Assembly (NCBI RefSeq): GCF_964340395.1
Contig: NC_135561.1
Location: forward strand, 24,312,986-24,376,985
Source of the DNA: Glandiceps talaboti
Lineage: Eukaryota; Hemichordata; Enteropneusta; Spengelidae
DNA length: 64,000 nucleotides
Direction: 5' to 3'
Made by a program: the position numbers and the translations under genes. Under the pieces are notes generated by a model. That model ran no database searches, was not told the DNA's origin, and was given only the letters and a program-made list of their open reading frames with translations. Below are positions 46,815-59,000 of the stretch, one piece after another; position 1 is the first letter of the stretch, and each line of letters opens with the position of its first letter.

Positions 46815-47785
46815 TAATATAAGACAGGCTAGACCATTTGTTGTACAGTGTTTCCAAACTGATATATAAGACAGGCCAGACCATTTGTTGTACAGTGTTT
46901 CCAAACTGATATATAAGACAGGCTAGACCATTTGTTGTACAGTGTTTCCAAACTGATATATAAGATTGGCTAGACCATTTGTTGTACAGTGTTTCCAAAC
47001 TGATATATAAGACTGGCTAGACCATTTGTTGTACAGTGTTTCCAAACTGATATATAAGACTGGCTAGAACATTTGTTGTACAGTGTTTCCAAACTGATAT
47101 ATAAGATTGGCTAGACCATTTGTTGTACAGTGTTTCCAAACTGATATATAAGATTGGCTAGAACATTTGTTGTACAGTGTTTCCAAACTGATATATAAGA
47201 TTGGCTAGACCATTTGTTGTACAGTGTTTCCAAACTGATATACAAGACTGGCCAGACCATTTGTTGTACAGTGTTTCCAAACTGATATATAAGACAGGCC
47301 AGACCATTTGTTGTACAGTGTTTCCAAACTGATATATAAGACAGGCTAGACCATTTGTTGTACAGTGTTTCCAAACTGATATATAAGACTGGCTTGACTA
47401 TTTGTTGTACAGTGTTTCCAAACTGATATATAAGACAGGCCAGACCATTTGTTGTACAGTGTTTCCAAACTGATATATAAGATTGGCTATACCATTTGTT
47501 GTACAGTGTTTCCAAACTGATATATAAGACTGGCTAGACCATTTGTTAATTGTACAGTGTTTCCAAACTGATATATAAGACAGGCTAGACCATTTGTTGT
47601 ACAGTGTTTCCAAACTGATATATAAGACAGGCCAGACCATTTGTTGTACAGTGTTTCCAAACTGATATATAAGACAGGCTAGACCATTTGTTGTACAGTG
47701 TTTCCAAACTGATATATAAGGTTGGCTAGACCATTTGTTGTACAGTGTTTCCAAACTGATATATAAGACTGGCTAGACCATTTGT
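46815..47785. repeat. 47-bp minisatellite, about 20.6 copies
   Basis: Units AAGACAGGCTAGACCATTTG plus TTGTACAGTGTTTCCAAACT and GATATAT, every 47 bases. It is cut on the right by the family I element at 47786, and no units follow that element. Confidence 0.95.
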
Positions 47786-48267
47786 TAGTCCCTGCCAGAC
47801 GAAGTCCGGGACGGGGACTTATGGATTGGGTTCCGTCTGTCCGTGCGTCCGTGTCCATGCTTGAACAGATCTCATTCAAAGTTGGTATTAGGACAGTGTT
47901 CTACGACATACATGTGCATATCCATTTTCATCGTGATACGATCCAATATGGCTGCCTGGCAGCCATTTTGTTTGCGAATTTTCCATGTCCAAGGCCATAA
48001 CTCAGACATGCTTGAACAGATCTCATTCAAAGTTGGTATTAGGACAGTGTTCTATGACATACATGTGCATATTCATTTTCGTCGTGATACGATCCCCCAT
48101 ACCCGACCCATCCTTTATTGTTGTAGGCATGTTCCATGTCCAACAAGCAGACACAACATATCTAAGTCTGTTTGATTTAGGTTCACAAGTGTTGTTGCAT
48201 GATCAGAGTAGTGATAATTCCTTAAAACCCAATCATAGCGGGGACTATGTCATTCTCAATGACTTGT
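47786..48267 (+). mobile_element. Family I HINE-like element, shortest copy (482 bp)
   Basis: TAGTCCCTGCCAGACGAAGT to CATTCTCAATGACTTGT. It has both ends but only about 1.5 central units and a 5-base C-run at 48093. It shows that the unit number varies from under 2 to 9 among copies with the same ends. Confidence 0.8.
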
Positions 48268-48344
48268 TTTTGACAAGGCCTGGAGGAACAACAAATATCT
48301 AAAAGTTTGCTTTCCTTTACAAAAGGTATTTAGTTTAAATCTTG

Positions 48345-48620
48345 TTGGCTATTAATTACGTTGGGTTCCATGCATGCATGTGTCCATGTATGTGTGACTG
48401 CGTTCACCCTCATATCTCTGACATGCACCAACTGATTTCAAATAAACAAGGCACAAAGGTAACATGCTCTGTTAGACATATGCAGTTCCTTTGTTTTACG
48501 ACTGAATCAAATATGGCCAAATGGCGGCCATATTTTTGCATCATTACATTGGAGGTGTAATACATAGCTACTCCATTCAAGTGCCTACACCCATATTATC
48601 AAGTATGTGCATTCTTTTTA
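48345..48620 (+). repeat. Family IV fragment
   Basis: GTTGGGTTCCATGCATGCAT, then CCAACTGATTTCAAA, ATGGCGGCCATATTT and GTGCCTACACCCATATTATC, shared with 22555-23320. 48621-49070 has no call. Confidence 0.55.
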
Positions 48621-49070
48621 ACCATTGTTTTCTTCAAGGTCTATACATATATTAAGCTAATGCAAAAGACCTTTGATCTCCATATTCGAGGTGCACTGAA
48701 TAAATTGCAAAGTTTGTATCTAGAGACACTATTCAAATTTGCACATTAACTTTTCTATACGATACACCAGTTTGAGACTATGTCTTCTATAAAGGCTTGT
48801 TTATTTTTTTTACACCGAACAAAAGTTGAGTCAACGTTGGGTTGTGACAGTTGAATTAAGTGTTGCCACAGGAAATGTTACCATTACATTTCAAATGTAC
48901 CTGTACCAAAAAAATTAGTCAACAACAATTTGTAAAACTGATATACCACTGCCAGTGCTAATGCTAAAGTGTCACCCGAAGTCTTCAAGAATAAATTTAC
49001 ACTCTTAATCCCTTTATCGAAAAGTCAGGAAAGATAAATAGTACAACTGCCGACATCAGACTGTGGACAA

Positions 49071-49392
49071 ATGCAACCTGTTTCAAACAGGGAATGAGGA
49101 AATGTAAGCAACTGAATTGGATGAATAACACTTGTCACAGCATGTTAGAAGTATAGAGACTTGTCACACAATGTATTACATTCCATCATTCAATAAGAAC
49201 AGTTTTATGGCCACTTTTAATACATATTAGTTCACTCTCACAAACAAATTTCATGTACACATAAAGAGGCCATGAAACTGTTCTTATCAAACCATTAGTG
49301 TGTAATACAACTCTTTGTTGTTCCGACATGCTGAGCCAAGTGATATTCATCCAATTCATTTGTTTACTTTCCCTGTTAGTAGCAGGTTACAT
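49071..49392. repeat. 322-bp foldback (MITE-like)
   Basis: The left arm has ATGCAACCTG, AACAGGGAATGAGGAAATG, GAATTGGATGAATAACACTT, CAGCATGT and AAGAACAGTTTTATGGCCAC. Its complement occurs in reverse order on the right (GGCCATGAAACTGTTCTT, ACATGCTG, ATTCATCCAATTC, TTTCCCTGTT, CAGGTTACAT). Arms are about 130 bases with scattered mismatches. Confidence 0.75.
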
Positions 49393-49515
49393 ACCAAACA
49401 ATAGATGAATGGGCTGTTTACTATCCTTCTCAATTATAGATCCAAGATTAGACATATGATTGGTCAGTATTACAGTTATATAGTGATATTGGTATAATCA
49501 CTGTTAAATGAATGG

Positions 49516-49931
49516 ACTCATGATTTGTACATCAACATATGTATTAGACATAATGATTTGTACATCAACATATGTATTAGAGACATAATGTTTTGTACAT
49601 CAACATATGTATTAGAGACATAATGTTTTGTACATCAACATATGTATTAGAGACATAATGATTTGTACATCAACATATGTATTAGACATAATGATTTGTA
49701 CATCAACATATGTATTAGACATAATGATTTGTACATCAACATATGTATTAGACATAATGATTTGTACATCAACATATGTATTAGAGACATAATGTTTTGT
49801 ACATCAACATATGTATTAGACATAATGATTTGTACATCAACATATGTATTAGACATAATGATTTGTACATCAACATATGTATTAGACATAATGTTTTGTA
49901 CATCAACATATGTATTAGAGACATAATGATT
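49516..49931. repeat. 33/35-bp minisatellite, about 12 copies, touching an exon acceptor
   Basis: Units TGATTTGTACATCAACATAT plus GTATTAGACATAA, with a two-base longer variant containing AGAGACATAA. The array ends about 27 bases before the URB2 exon at 49958. Confidence 0.95.
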
Positions 49932-49957
49932 TGTTTTCTTCATATTTTGCTCTACAG

Positions 49958-50062
49958 AATTTCCAGAACTTTTCTCAAAAGTGAGACGTTCCAAGAATCT
50001 GTGTATATGCAGGTTGCTGTGGTAACAGGTATCTTCCACAATGTTGTAGACATCCTGAACAG
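49958..50062 (+). CDS. URB2: URB2 exon
   Basis: 105 bases: one entry base, 34 codons, two exit bases. Acceptor CTACAG ends at 49957; donor GTTGGT begins at 50063. ISRTFLKSETFQESVYMQ...GIFHNVVDILNR aligns with the URB2 segment ISKAFLHSPLFPEMQSLHS.... The acceptor's pyrimidine tract is only about 27 bases long because a 33/35-bp tandem array ends right before it. Confidence 0.85.
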
Positions 50063-50212
50063 GTTGGTATTCAAAATACATTGTAATTGTCCTGCTGATA
50101 ACATTTGATTGTACAAATTTTGCAACTATCATTTTGAATTCATTTTAGAAACACGTCGATTCCACTCCCACTTTGAGTGAAAAAAAATTTCCATTTGAAT
50201 TGTAGCCTTATT

Positions 50213-50437
50213 AGCCTCCTGAAAGGGACGCCTTTACATTTTGCTCCATCCGTCCATCCGTCTGCAATACATCTGCAATTTCTCGACATGCATAATTTCT
50301 TTCAAACCTGACACAAAAGTGACATACATGTATGTGGGACATATGCATGTCAATTTGTTTTTAGCACAACTGAACTGATAAGGTTCACTAGTGCTATAGG
50401 CATGGCAAAGTGTTGGGCTGTGTGTAAACAACTTAAA
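50213..50437 (+). repeat. Family IV fragment with family II 5' end inserted
   Basis: TTAGCCTCCTGAAAGGGACG, a (GTCC)n-like tract and TTCTTTCAAACCTGAC are family IV. At 50362, after CAATTTGTTTT, the family II start TAGCACAACTGAACTGATAA begins and ends at about 50437 after GTAAACAACTTAAA. Confidence 0.6.
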
Positions 50438-51366
50438 GGTGATTAAAAATACTCACATTTACTATTAAAATTTTGCTAGCTGACAACTATCAGCAGTGCA
50501 TTTTTTTCTGGCTTTAAAACTTTTAAAAAGTGTCTGCAAATACCTGAAAATGACAATTTTCAAACAGTTCCTGTCTGATTTACTTCGAGAGCTTTCTGGT
50601 ATTTCCATTTTTGACGTCATAAAGAGAATGACTTAGCATTCCGGCAATGACGAGTATAGTCTATAGGTGACTAAAACTCAAAAACCTTGTGAAAATAATG
50701 CATTGCTGATAGTTGTAATAGACATCAGTAAACAAAAAACTGCAATCTAGATGTCTTAACCAACCTTTACCGATCTTACCCATACTACTTGACTATCGTC
50801 TGTGTTTGTGTTTGTGGGTATTACAGAAATTTATTAATTTGAAGTTTCCATATATGTCCCCCATATTTTTGAAATGGCAAAATAAATGAAAATGGTTAGA
50901 CTCGATATACAGAAGTAGTTGTAATTTCGGGATGTTTCACAGTCAATAACTTTTGTTTATCTGATTTTTGTCATTTGCCCACAAGAGCACTGCAATACCA
51001 TCGTGATGGCATATTTTAGCCCACTCACTTATGTCGCCTTTTTAGCAGCTAGTAAACACATTTCATCTCAAATAAAATATACTAGTATTTATTAGAACAC
51101 CGACAGAAAACTTCAATAAGGCATATCACAGTATGCAGCTGCAATATTTTTGTCCCATAAGAGGTACGCTAATTGATTCAATTTGCTCCGAGCATATGGA
51201 AGCACGCTGCAACTGTGAGTCATTGCATGTAAGATAGTACTGTATACCACTCAAAAGCTAAGGTTCATGATCATACAAGTAACTTGCTGAATTTCGATGA
51301 AAATGATATTTTATTATCAGCATAAAGTTGTACAAGAGTTAAGACATTTTGTGAGTCTCTGGTTTT
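50438..51366. other. Intron 8 interval without recognised features
   Basis: No exon or repeat match seen on either strand. Confidence 0.55.
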
Positions 51367-51422
51367 TAGCACAACTGAACTGATAGGTTCAGTAGTGCTA
51401 TAGGCATGGTGCGATGTCTGTC

Positions 51423-51477
<55 letters not shown>

Positions 51478-53534
51478 CAACTTAAAGTCAAAAACCGCTG
51501 GACCGATTGCCATGATATTTGGTGGGTCTATTACCTTGGGTGTCTGGTTGGGAAATTGTACAAATCAAAATGATCTTACCACTGATGTGTGCTTTGGGTC
51601 AAAAAATGTGATTTTTGTTAAAATAAAAAACTTAAACTCAAAAACTAGTCGGCAGATCAGTCTGAAATTTGGTGGGAACATTTTTAAAAGTGAGTAAATT
51701 AAGATTTGTTCATGACATGATGATTCCCTTACTAATAAGCTAATTAGGGCTAAAAATGTGTCTTTTTTTTGTTGGTCAAAAACCTATAATTCCAAAACTA
51801 TTCAGCAGATTGGGCTGAAATTTAACAGTGATGCATCTATTGGAGTATAGATGAAGAAATATTAAGCATATAATGATCTCACCAGTAATATGCAAATTAG
51901 GTGTAAAATGTTCATGTTTGGTCAAAAACTTATATCTCACAAAGTACTTTGTCAATGAGACTGAAACTTAGTGAGATGTTTCTAGAAGTGTTATTCTGCA
52001 AATTTTCTTCAAAACATTTTGACACAATTGGCCTTAGCAACCATGACCATGCCCTTAGCAACAACCAAATGGCAGTTTATTTTGGTCAAATAACAAGATC
52101 ATCTGGTAGGCAAGTGAGTAAACATTCAAAAAATGTATGCAAATATCCCTAGCAACCACGCCCATGGCAACAGCCAAACGGTCATGTATTTCACAAAGAT
52201 AACACCAGGGATTAATAGACAATTGAATAAACATTCAAAAAATGTATGCAAATGTGCCTAGCAACAAGACCACGCCCATAGCAACAGCCAAACGATCACG
52301 TATATTGCAAAGATAATATCAGGAATTCATATACAAGTGAACAAAAACATTCAAAAATGTATGCAAATATATCTAACAACTTGACCATGCCAATTGCAAC
52401 ATCCAAATGACCGCATACATCGCAAAGATAGCAATATGGTTGGATAGGCAACTGGATAGTCATTCAGCAAATGAACACCTATTGTTAGCATGGATTAGCA
52501 TACTGATAAACATTTTTTAGTCCCCACCGGACGAAGTCCGGGACGGGGACTTATGGATTGAGTTCCGTCTGTCCGTGCGTCCGTGTGTCCGTCCGTCCGT
52601 CCGTCCGTCCGCAGCCGTTTCTTGGAGATGCCTGGACCGATTTTTTTCAAACTTGGTACAGGGGCAACATACAATGGCATACATATGCACGTCAATTTGT
52701 TTCATGATATGATCCAATATGGCCGCCAAGCAGCCATTTTGTTTGCAAATTTTCCCTGTCTAAAGCCATAACTCAGACATGCTTAAACAGATCTCATTCA
52801 AAGTTGGTATTAGGACAGTGTTCTATGACATACATGTGCATATCCATTTTCATCGTGATACGATCCAATATGGCCGCTTAGCAGCCATTTTGTTTGTGAA
52901 TTTTCCATGTCCAAAGCCATAACTCAGACATGCTTGAACAGATCTCATTCAAAGTTGGTATTAGGACAGTGTTCTATGACATACATGTGCATATCCATTT
53001 TCATCGTTATACGATCCAATATGGCTGCCTGGCAGCCATTTTGTTTGCGAATTTTCCATGTCCAAAGCCATAACTCAGACATGCTTGAACAGATCTCATT
53101 CAAAGTTGGTATTAGGACAGTGTGCTATGACATACATGTGCATATTCATTGTTGTTGTGATACGATCCAATATGGCTGCCTGGCAGCTATTTTGTTTGCG
53201 AATATTCCATGTCCAAAGCCATACTCAGACATGCTTGAACAGATCTCATTCAAAGTTGGTATTAGCACAGTGTTCTATGACATACATGTGCATATCCATT
53301 TTCGTCGTGATACAATCCCCCATACCCGACCCATCCTTTATTGTTGTAGGCATGTTCCATGTCCAACAAGCAGACACAACATATCTAAATCTGTTTGATT
53401 TAGGTTCACAAGTGTTGTTGCGTGATCAGAGTAGTGATAATTCCTTAAAACCCAATCATAGCAGGGAGTATGTCATTCTCAATGACTTGTAAAAACTGTA
53501 CAGTTGTGCTACAGCACCATTGGCGGTATTTTTA
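51367..53534 (+). mobile_element. Family II HINE-like element, complete, with nested family I
   Basis: It starts TAGCACAACTGAACTGATAG and has a (GT)n tract (51425-51474), a core at 51503 and degenerate cores. Its 3' terminus ACAGTTGTGCTACAGCACCA then TTGGCGGTATTTTT appears after the nested family I copy (52518-53490). This is the only copy with both family II ends. Confidence 0.8.
52518..53490 (+). mobile_element. Family I HINE-like element nested in family II
   Basis: TAGTCCCCACCGGACGAAGT to CATTCTCAATGACTTGT. A GTCC tract, the core at 52636 and four units (52765, 52916, 53067, 53218) lie between. Uninterrupted family II copies show the empty site as AACATTTTTAAAAACTG, so no target duplication beyond one T is needed. 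Confidence 0.85.
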
Positions 53535-53838
53535 TCAATTTTGTGCAAAGGTGATACAGAATGAAACTTCTACATGTAATTCATGTATTGTCCCAGTATT
53601 ATCAAATATGGTCTGTTAGTATCATTACATTTGACTTGGAATTTTTCCCTTCTGGATCCAAATTCATCCATTTCATCCTTTCATTGCACAGAAATAAAGT
53701 ATTGGTGGGGAGAAGCTGTATTTTCAATGATTGCTTGTTTTTTGATGCCATTTGTGAAGCTGAAAAACAAATAGAAATAAATCTTCTAGCATGTCTAGTT
53801 ATCTGCAATACTCGTGAACATTTCCTAATCAATTGTAG

Positions 53839-53928
53839 GGTATCCACTCATTCAGACATGAGCCGACTTTTATCTCAGTTGGTTGCCAAGGAGATACCAT
53901 GGTTACAGCAAGCAAATACCAGACCCAG
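53839..53928 (+). CDS. URB2: URB2 exon
   Basis: 90 bases between acceptor TTGTAG (ends 53838) and donor GTAAGA (53929), phase 2 in and phase 2 out. It reads VSTHSDMSRLLSQLVAKEIPWL followed by QQANTRPR. LLSQLVAKEIPWL corresponds to the URB2 segment LVSQQLPWL. Small size and moderate conservation are offset by the exact phase fit on both sides. Confidence 0.82.
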
Positions 53929-54007
53929 GTAAGATAGCTGTGACAGAAACAATAGCTTTGGTTGTATTTTGTTGGCATAGGAACCTTTATATTATATCTG
54001 TTCCATT

Positions 54008-54150
54008 TAGCATACAAAGTAATGTCATGCCATATTTAGCATACAAAGTAATGTCATGCCATATTTAGCATACAAAGTAATGTCATGCTATATTTAGCAT
54101 ACAAAGTAATGTCATGCCATATTTAGCATACAAAGTAATGTCATGCTATA
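54008..54150. repeat. 29-bp tandem repeat, about 5 copies
   Basis: CATACAAAGTAATGTCATGC plus CATATTTAG repeats every 29 bases and runs straight into the foldback at 54152. Confidence 0.92.
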
Positions 54151-54151
54151 T

Positions 54152-54303
54152 TTATATGTAATCCCATGAAATCAAAGTTAGTTTTACGTCATACTGTTCT
54201 GAGTATTATTCCACAGACTAATACAAATTTGTAGTCCGTGGAATCATACGATGAGCAGTATGACATAAAACTAACATTGATTTCGTGAGATTATATATTT
54301 ATC
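54152..54303. repeat. 152-bp near-perfect palindrome (foldback)
   Basis: Centre ACAAATTTGT (54223-54232). Arms of about 76 bases pair: GAAATCAAAGTTAGTTTTAC and TCATACTG on the left with CAGTATGACATAAAACTAAC and ATTGATTTCGTG on the right. There is hardly any loop. It could be a MITE or a hairpin RNA source. Confidence 0.8.
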
Positions 54304-54305
54304 AT

Positions 54306-55160
54306 ATGATTAAGTTTTTCCACATATTTTTTCAACAATTCTGAATCAAATTTTATGAATACTGTATCTGATTCATTTCCTTGTACATGTTCATCACGTA
54401 TCAAAACATGGCGTCCGAATACTATGAAAATTTCGTCATCGCATAACCTGTTGTGAGGTCAAGCTTATGTACACACAGTGTGCTATGGTTTCTCAACCAA
54501 AGTTATCGGTTATAACCTTGCGATATACATGTAATATCAAATTTAGTTTTAAAAACAGAAATTATGTAAACTTTGCCTAAATGCGACTTTTGTTCCATCA
54601 TTTTAATTATATTCACTCGGGATGTGTAAGTTCAGAGTTCTGAGCTCAACGGAAAATTGGAAGTAAACTTACCAGCTGCTATAGTATAGTGGTACACACA
54701 AATTGTCATCAATAATCTACATGATTTTAGATATAATAAAATTTATTAAATGAAAATAAAAGTACCTCTATGTATGAGACTCGTGCCACCAAAGGATGTA
54801 TGTAAAAGTAATGTGTACATTACGGTTTGAAAGTACGTAATTATTACGATAACTTGATCATAGCGTAGCATTGACAGGATAATTCAAATAGTTGAGAGAA
54901 AAAAGTTTGGTACAACAGGGGTGATATGGGTTTCTGATCTGCCCTGCTTGACGTCACACAGGTGAAGATTTGCACATATTTATGTGATAATAAAACAAAA
55001 AGCATGTGAATGGAGAATTATACAATGAAAAGGGCAATGCAATCTTAAAAAATACATATAATTATATAATTTTTATGTCTAGAACAAGTTGAAACTCTTA
55101 GTAATGCTATCTGAAGTGAAATGTATATCTACCAAGCTAAGCCTTAAGAGTGATCCCTTG
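54306..55160. other. Intron 9 interval without recognised features
   Basis: AT-rich, with no exon or repeat match. Confidence 0.55.
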
Positions 55161-55162
55161 AA

Positions 55163-55385
55163 TCTGGGCCGTGGGCTAGGCCATTTGGCTGAGCCAATGG
55201 GCTTGGCCGTTTGGCTAAGCCAATGGGCTTGGCTGTTTGGCTGAGCCAATGGGCTTGGCCGTTTGGCTAAGCCAATGGGCTTGGCTGTTTGGCTGAGTCA
55301 TTGGGCTTGGCTGTTTGGCTGAGCCAATGGGCTTGGCCGTTTGGCTGAGCCAATGGGCTTGGCTGTTTGGCTGAGTCATTGGGCT
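55163..55385. repeat. 26-bp minisatellite, about 8.5 copies
   Basis: Units GGCTTGGCCGTTTGGCTAAG plus CCAATG every 26 bases, GC-richer than the surroundings, with TTGGCTNAGCCAA half-palindromes. 55386-56084 has no call. Confidence 0.93.
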
Positions 55386-56084
55386 CTTGAAAAATGAAAT
55401 TGAAATACAGTCAATAGAGTGGACCTTACAATATTGTAATGGTTGTTTTCTTTCTGTCTAATACTGTAAGATTATGAAATGTTTTCATGTTAATCCACTC
55501 CAGGATCAGGGTTTTGCAGACTGAGGTGCAGCGGAAGGGCCCAACTTTAGGAAGGCCTGTAAGCTGTACAACTGAGGTCAGCAAAACCTGTATCTGAGCC
55601 GTAAAGGTTTTATCATGTACCTCTTGAAGTGCTAAAATATTTTTACAATCAATAATTTGGACATTTTAGTGACTTTATACTGAAAATAAATTTGTTGTAA
55701 ATCTTGACATATGCTATGGCCTCATCACATATACATATATAGCCTGGTTGATTGATTTTGGTATACTCCTTGCACATACATACACACTCGCATTATTCAA
55801 GTCGCACGAAACACACAAATGCACAAAACCCGGAAAACATGCAATACAAAATTACTGTTAACAAGGTTTGGCACTTAGTAAAATTTATAATAGTTTGACT
55901 ATGCAACATATATTTTGGAAAAAAACATTGCATACATTTGTTAAGCACCTGCCATGATGAACGGCATGCATGAATCCTTATGATCAAACCTCAACAAAAA
56001 TGTGGGTGTGAAACAGGTCTTTGTAACACTAAAATCATCAAAAATAACAAATTGGAAACACTATACTTACTTCAGTCACTTAGT

Positions 56085-59000
56085 ATTGTCCAATTCTAAT
56101 AACAAAGGTAGGAAGTCTTCCACTTGTTCTAGGCATTTGATAAAGTTAGCTTACAACTGTCCAATTCTAATCACAAAGGTACACTTCCTCTTGTTCTAGG
56201 CATTTGATAAAGTTAGCTTACAGCTGTCCAATTCTAATCACAAAGGTACACTTCCACTTGTTCTAGGCATTTGATAAAGTTAGCTTACAACTGTCCAATT
56301 CTAATCACAAAGGTACACTTCCTCTTGTTCTAGGCATTTGATAAAGTTAGCTTACAGCTGTCCAATTCTAATCACAAAGGTACACTTCCACTTGTTCTAG
56401 GCATTTGATAAAGTTAGCTTACAGCTGTCCAATTATAATCACAAAGGTACACTTCCTCTTGTTCTAGGCATTTGATAAAGTTAGCTTACAACTGTCCAAT
56501 TATAATCACAAAGGTACACTTCCTCTTGTTCTAGGCATTTGATAAAGTTAGCTTACAACTGTCCAATTCTAATCACAAAGGTACACTTCCTCTTGTTCTA
56601 GGCATTTGATAAAATTAGCTTACAGCTGTCCAATTCTAATCACAAAGGTACACTTCCACTTGTTCTAGGCATTTGATAAAGTTAGCTTACAACTGTCCAA
56701 TTATAATCACAAAGGTACACTTCCACTTGTTCTAGGCATTTGATAAAGTTAGCTTACAGCTGTCCAATTCTAATCACAAAGGTACACTTCCACTTGTTCT
56801 AGGCATTTGATAAAGTTAGCTTACAACTGTCCAATTATAATCACAAAGGTACACTTCCTCTTGTACTAGGCATTTGATAAAGTTAGCTTACAGCTGTCCA
56901 ATTCTAATCACAAAGGTACACTTCCACTTGTTCTAGGCATTTGATAAAGTTAGCTTACAACTGTCCAATTCTAATCACAAAGGTACACTTCCACTTGTTC
57001 TAGGCATTTGATAAAGTTAGCTTACAGCTGTCCAATTCTAATCACAAAGGTACACTTCCACTTGTTCTAGGTGTTTGATACAGTTAGCTTACAGCTGTCC
57101 AATTCTAATCACAAAGGTACACTTCCTCTTGTTCTAGGCATTTGATAAAGTTAGCTTACAACTGTCCAATTATAATCACAAAGGTACACTTCCTCTTGTT
57201 CTAGGTGTTTGATACAGTTAGCTTACAGCTGTCCAATTCTAATCACAAAGGTACACTTCCACTTGTTCTAGGTGTATGATAAAATTAGCTTACAGCTGTC
57301 CAATTATAATCACAAAGGTACACTTCCTCTTGTTCTAGGTGTTTGATACAGTTAGCTTACAGCTGTCCAATTCTAATCACAAAGGTACACTTCCACTTGT
57401 TCTAGGCATTTGATAAAGTTAGCTTACAGCTGTCCAATTCTAATCACAAAGGTACACTTCCACTTGTTCTAGACATTTGATAAAGTTAGCTTACAGCTGT
57501 CCAATTCTAATCACAAAGGTACACTTCCACTTGTTCTAGGTGTATGATAAAATTAGCTTACAGCTGTCCAATTCTAATCACAAAGGTACACTTCCTCTTG
57601 TTCTAGGCATTTGATAAAGTTAGCTTACAGCTGTCCAATTCTAATCACAAAGGTACACTTCCACTTGTTCTAGGTGGTTTGATACAGTTAGCTTACAGCT
57701 GTCCAATTCTAATCACAAAGGTACACTTCCACTTGTTCTAGGTGTATGATAAAATTAGCTTACAGCTGTCCAATTCTAATCACAAAGGTACACTTCCACT
57801 TGTTCTAGGTGTATGATAAAATTAGCTTACAGCTGTCCAATTCTAATCACAAAGGTACACTTCCACTTGTTCTAGGTGTATGATAAAATTAGCTTACAGC
57901 TGTCCAATTCTAATCACAAAGGTACACTTCCACTTGTTCTAGGTGTATGATAAAATTAGCTTACAGCTGTCCAATTCTAATCACAAAGGTACACTTCCAC
58001 TTGTTCTAGGTGTATGATAAAATTAGCTTACAGCTGTCCAATTCTAATCACAAAGGTACACTTCCTCTTGTTCTAGGCATTTGATAAAGTTAGCTTACAG
58101 CTGTCCAATTCTTAATCACAAAGGTACACTTCCTCTTGTTCTAGGCATTTGATAAAGTTAGCTTACAACTGTCCAATTCTTAATCACAAAGGTACACTTC
58201 CTCTTGTTCTAGGCATTTGATAAAGTTAGCTTACAACTGTCCAATTCTAGTCACAAAGGTACACTTCCTCTTGTTCTAGGTGTTTGATACAGTTAGCTTA
58301 CAGCTGTCCAATTCTAATCACAAAGGTACACTTCCACTTGTTCTAGGCATTTGATAAAGTTAGCTTACAGCTGTCCAATTCTAATCACAAAGGTACACTT
58401 CCTCTTGTTCTAGGCATTTGATAAAGTTAGCTTACAGCTGTCCAATTCTAATCACAAAGGTACACTTCCACTTGTTCTAGGCATTTGATAAAGTTAGCTT
58501 ACAACTGTCCAATTCTAATCACAAAGGTACACTTCCACTTGTTCTAGGCATTTGATAAAGTTAGCTTACAACTGTCCAATTCTAATCACAAAGGTACACT
58601 TCCTCTTGTTCTAGGTGTTTGATACAGTTAGCTTACAGCTGTCCAATTCTAATCACAAAGGTACACTTCCACTTGTTCTAGGCATTTGATAAAGTTAGCT
58701 TACAGCTGTCGAATTCTAATCACAAAGGTACACTTCCTCTTGTTCTAGGCGTTTGATACAGTTAGCTTACAGCTGTCCAATTCTAATCACAAAGGTACAC
58801 TTCCTCTTGTTCTAGGTGTTTGAGGCAGTTAGCTTACAGCTGTCCAATTCTAATCACAAAGGTACACTTCCACTTGTTCTAGGTGTTTGATAAAGTTAGC
58901 TTACAGCTGTCCAATTCTAATCACAAAGGTACACTTCCACTTGTTCTAGGCATTTGATAAATTTAGCTTACGGCTGTCCAATTCTAATCACAAAGGTACA

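Noticed and set aside
49647-50132. 161-codon frame overlapping the URB2 exon region on the - strand
   Set aside because: Mostly 33/35-bp array translation (SNTYVDVQ repeats).
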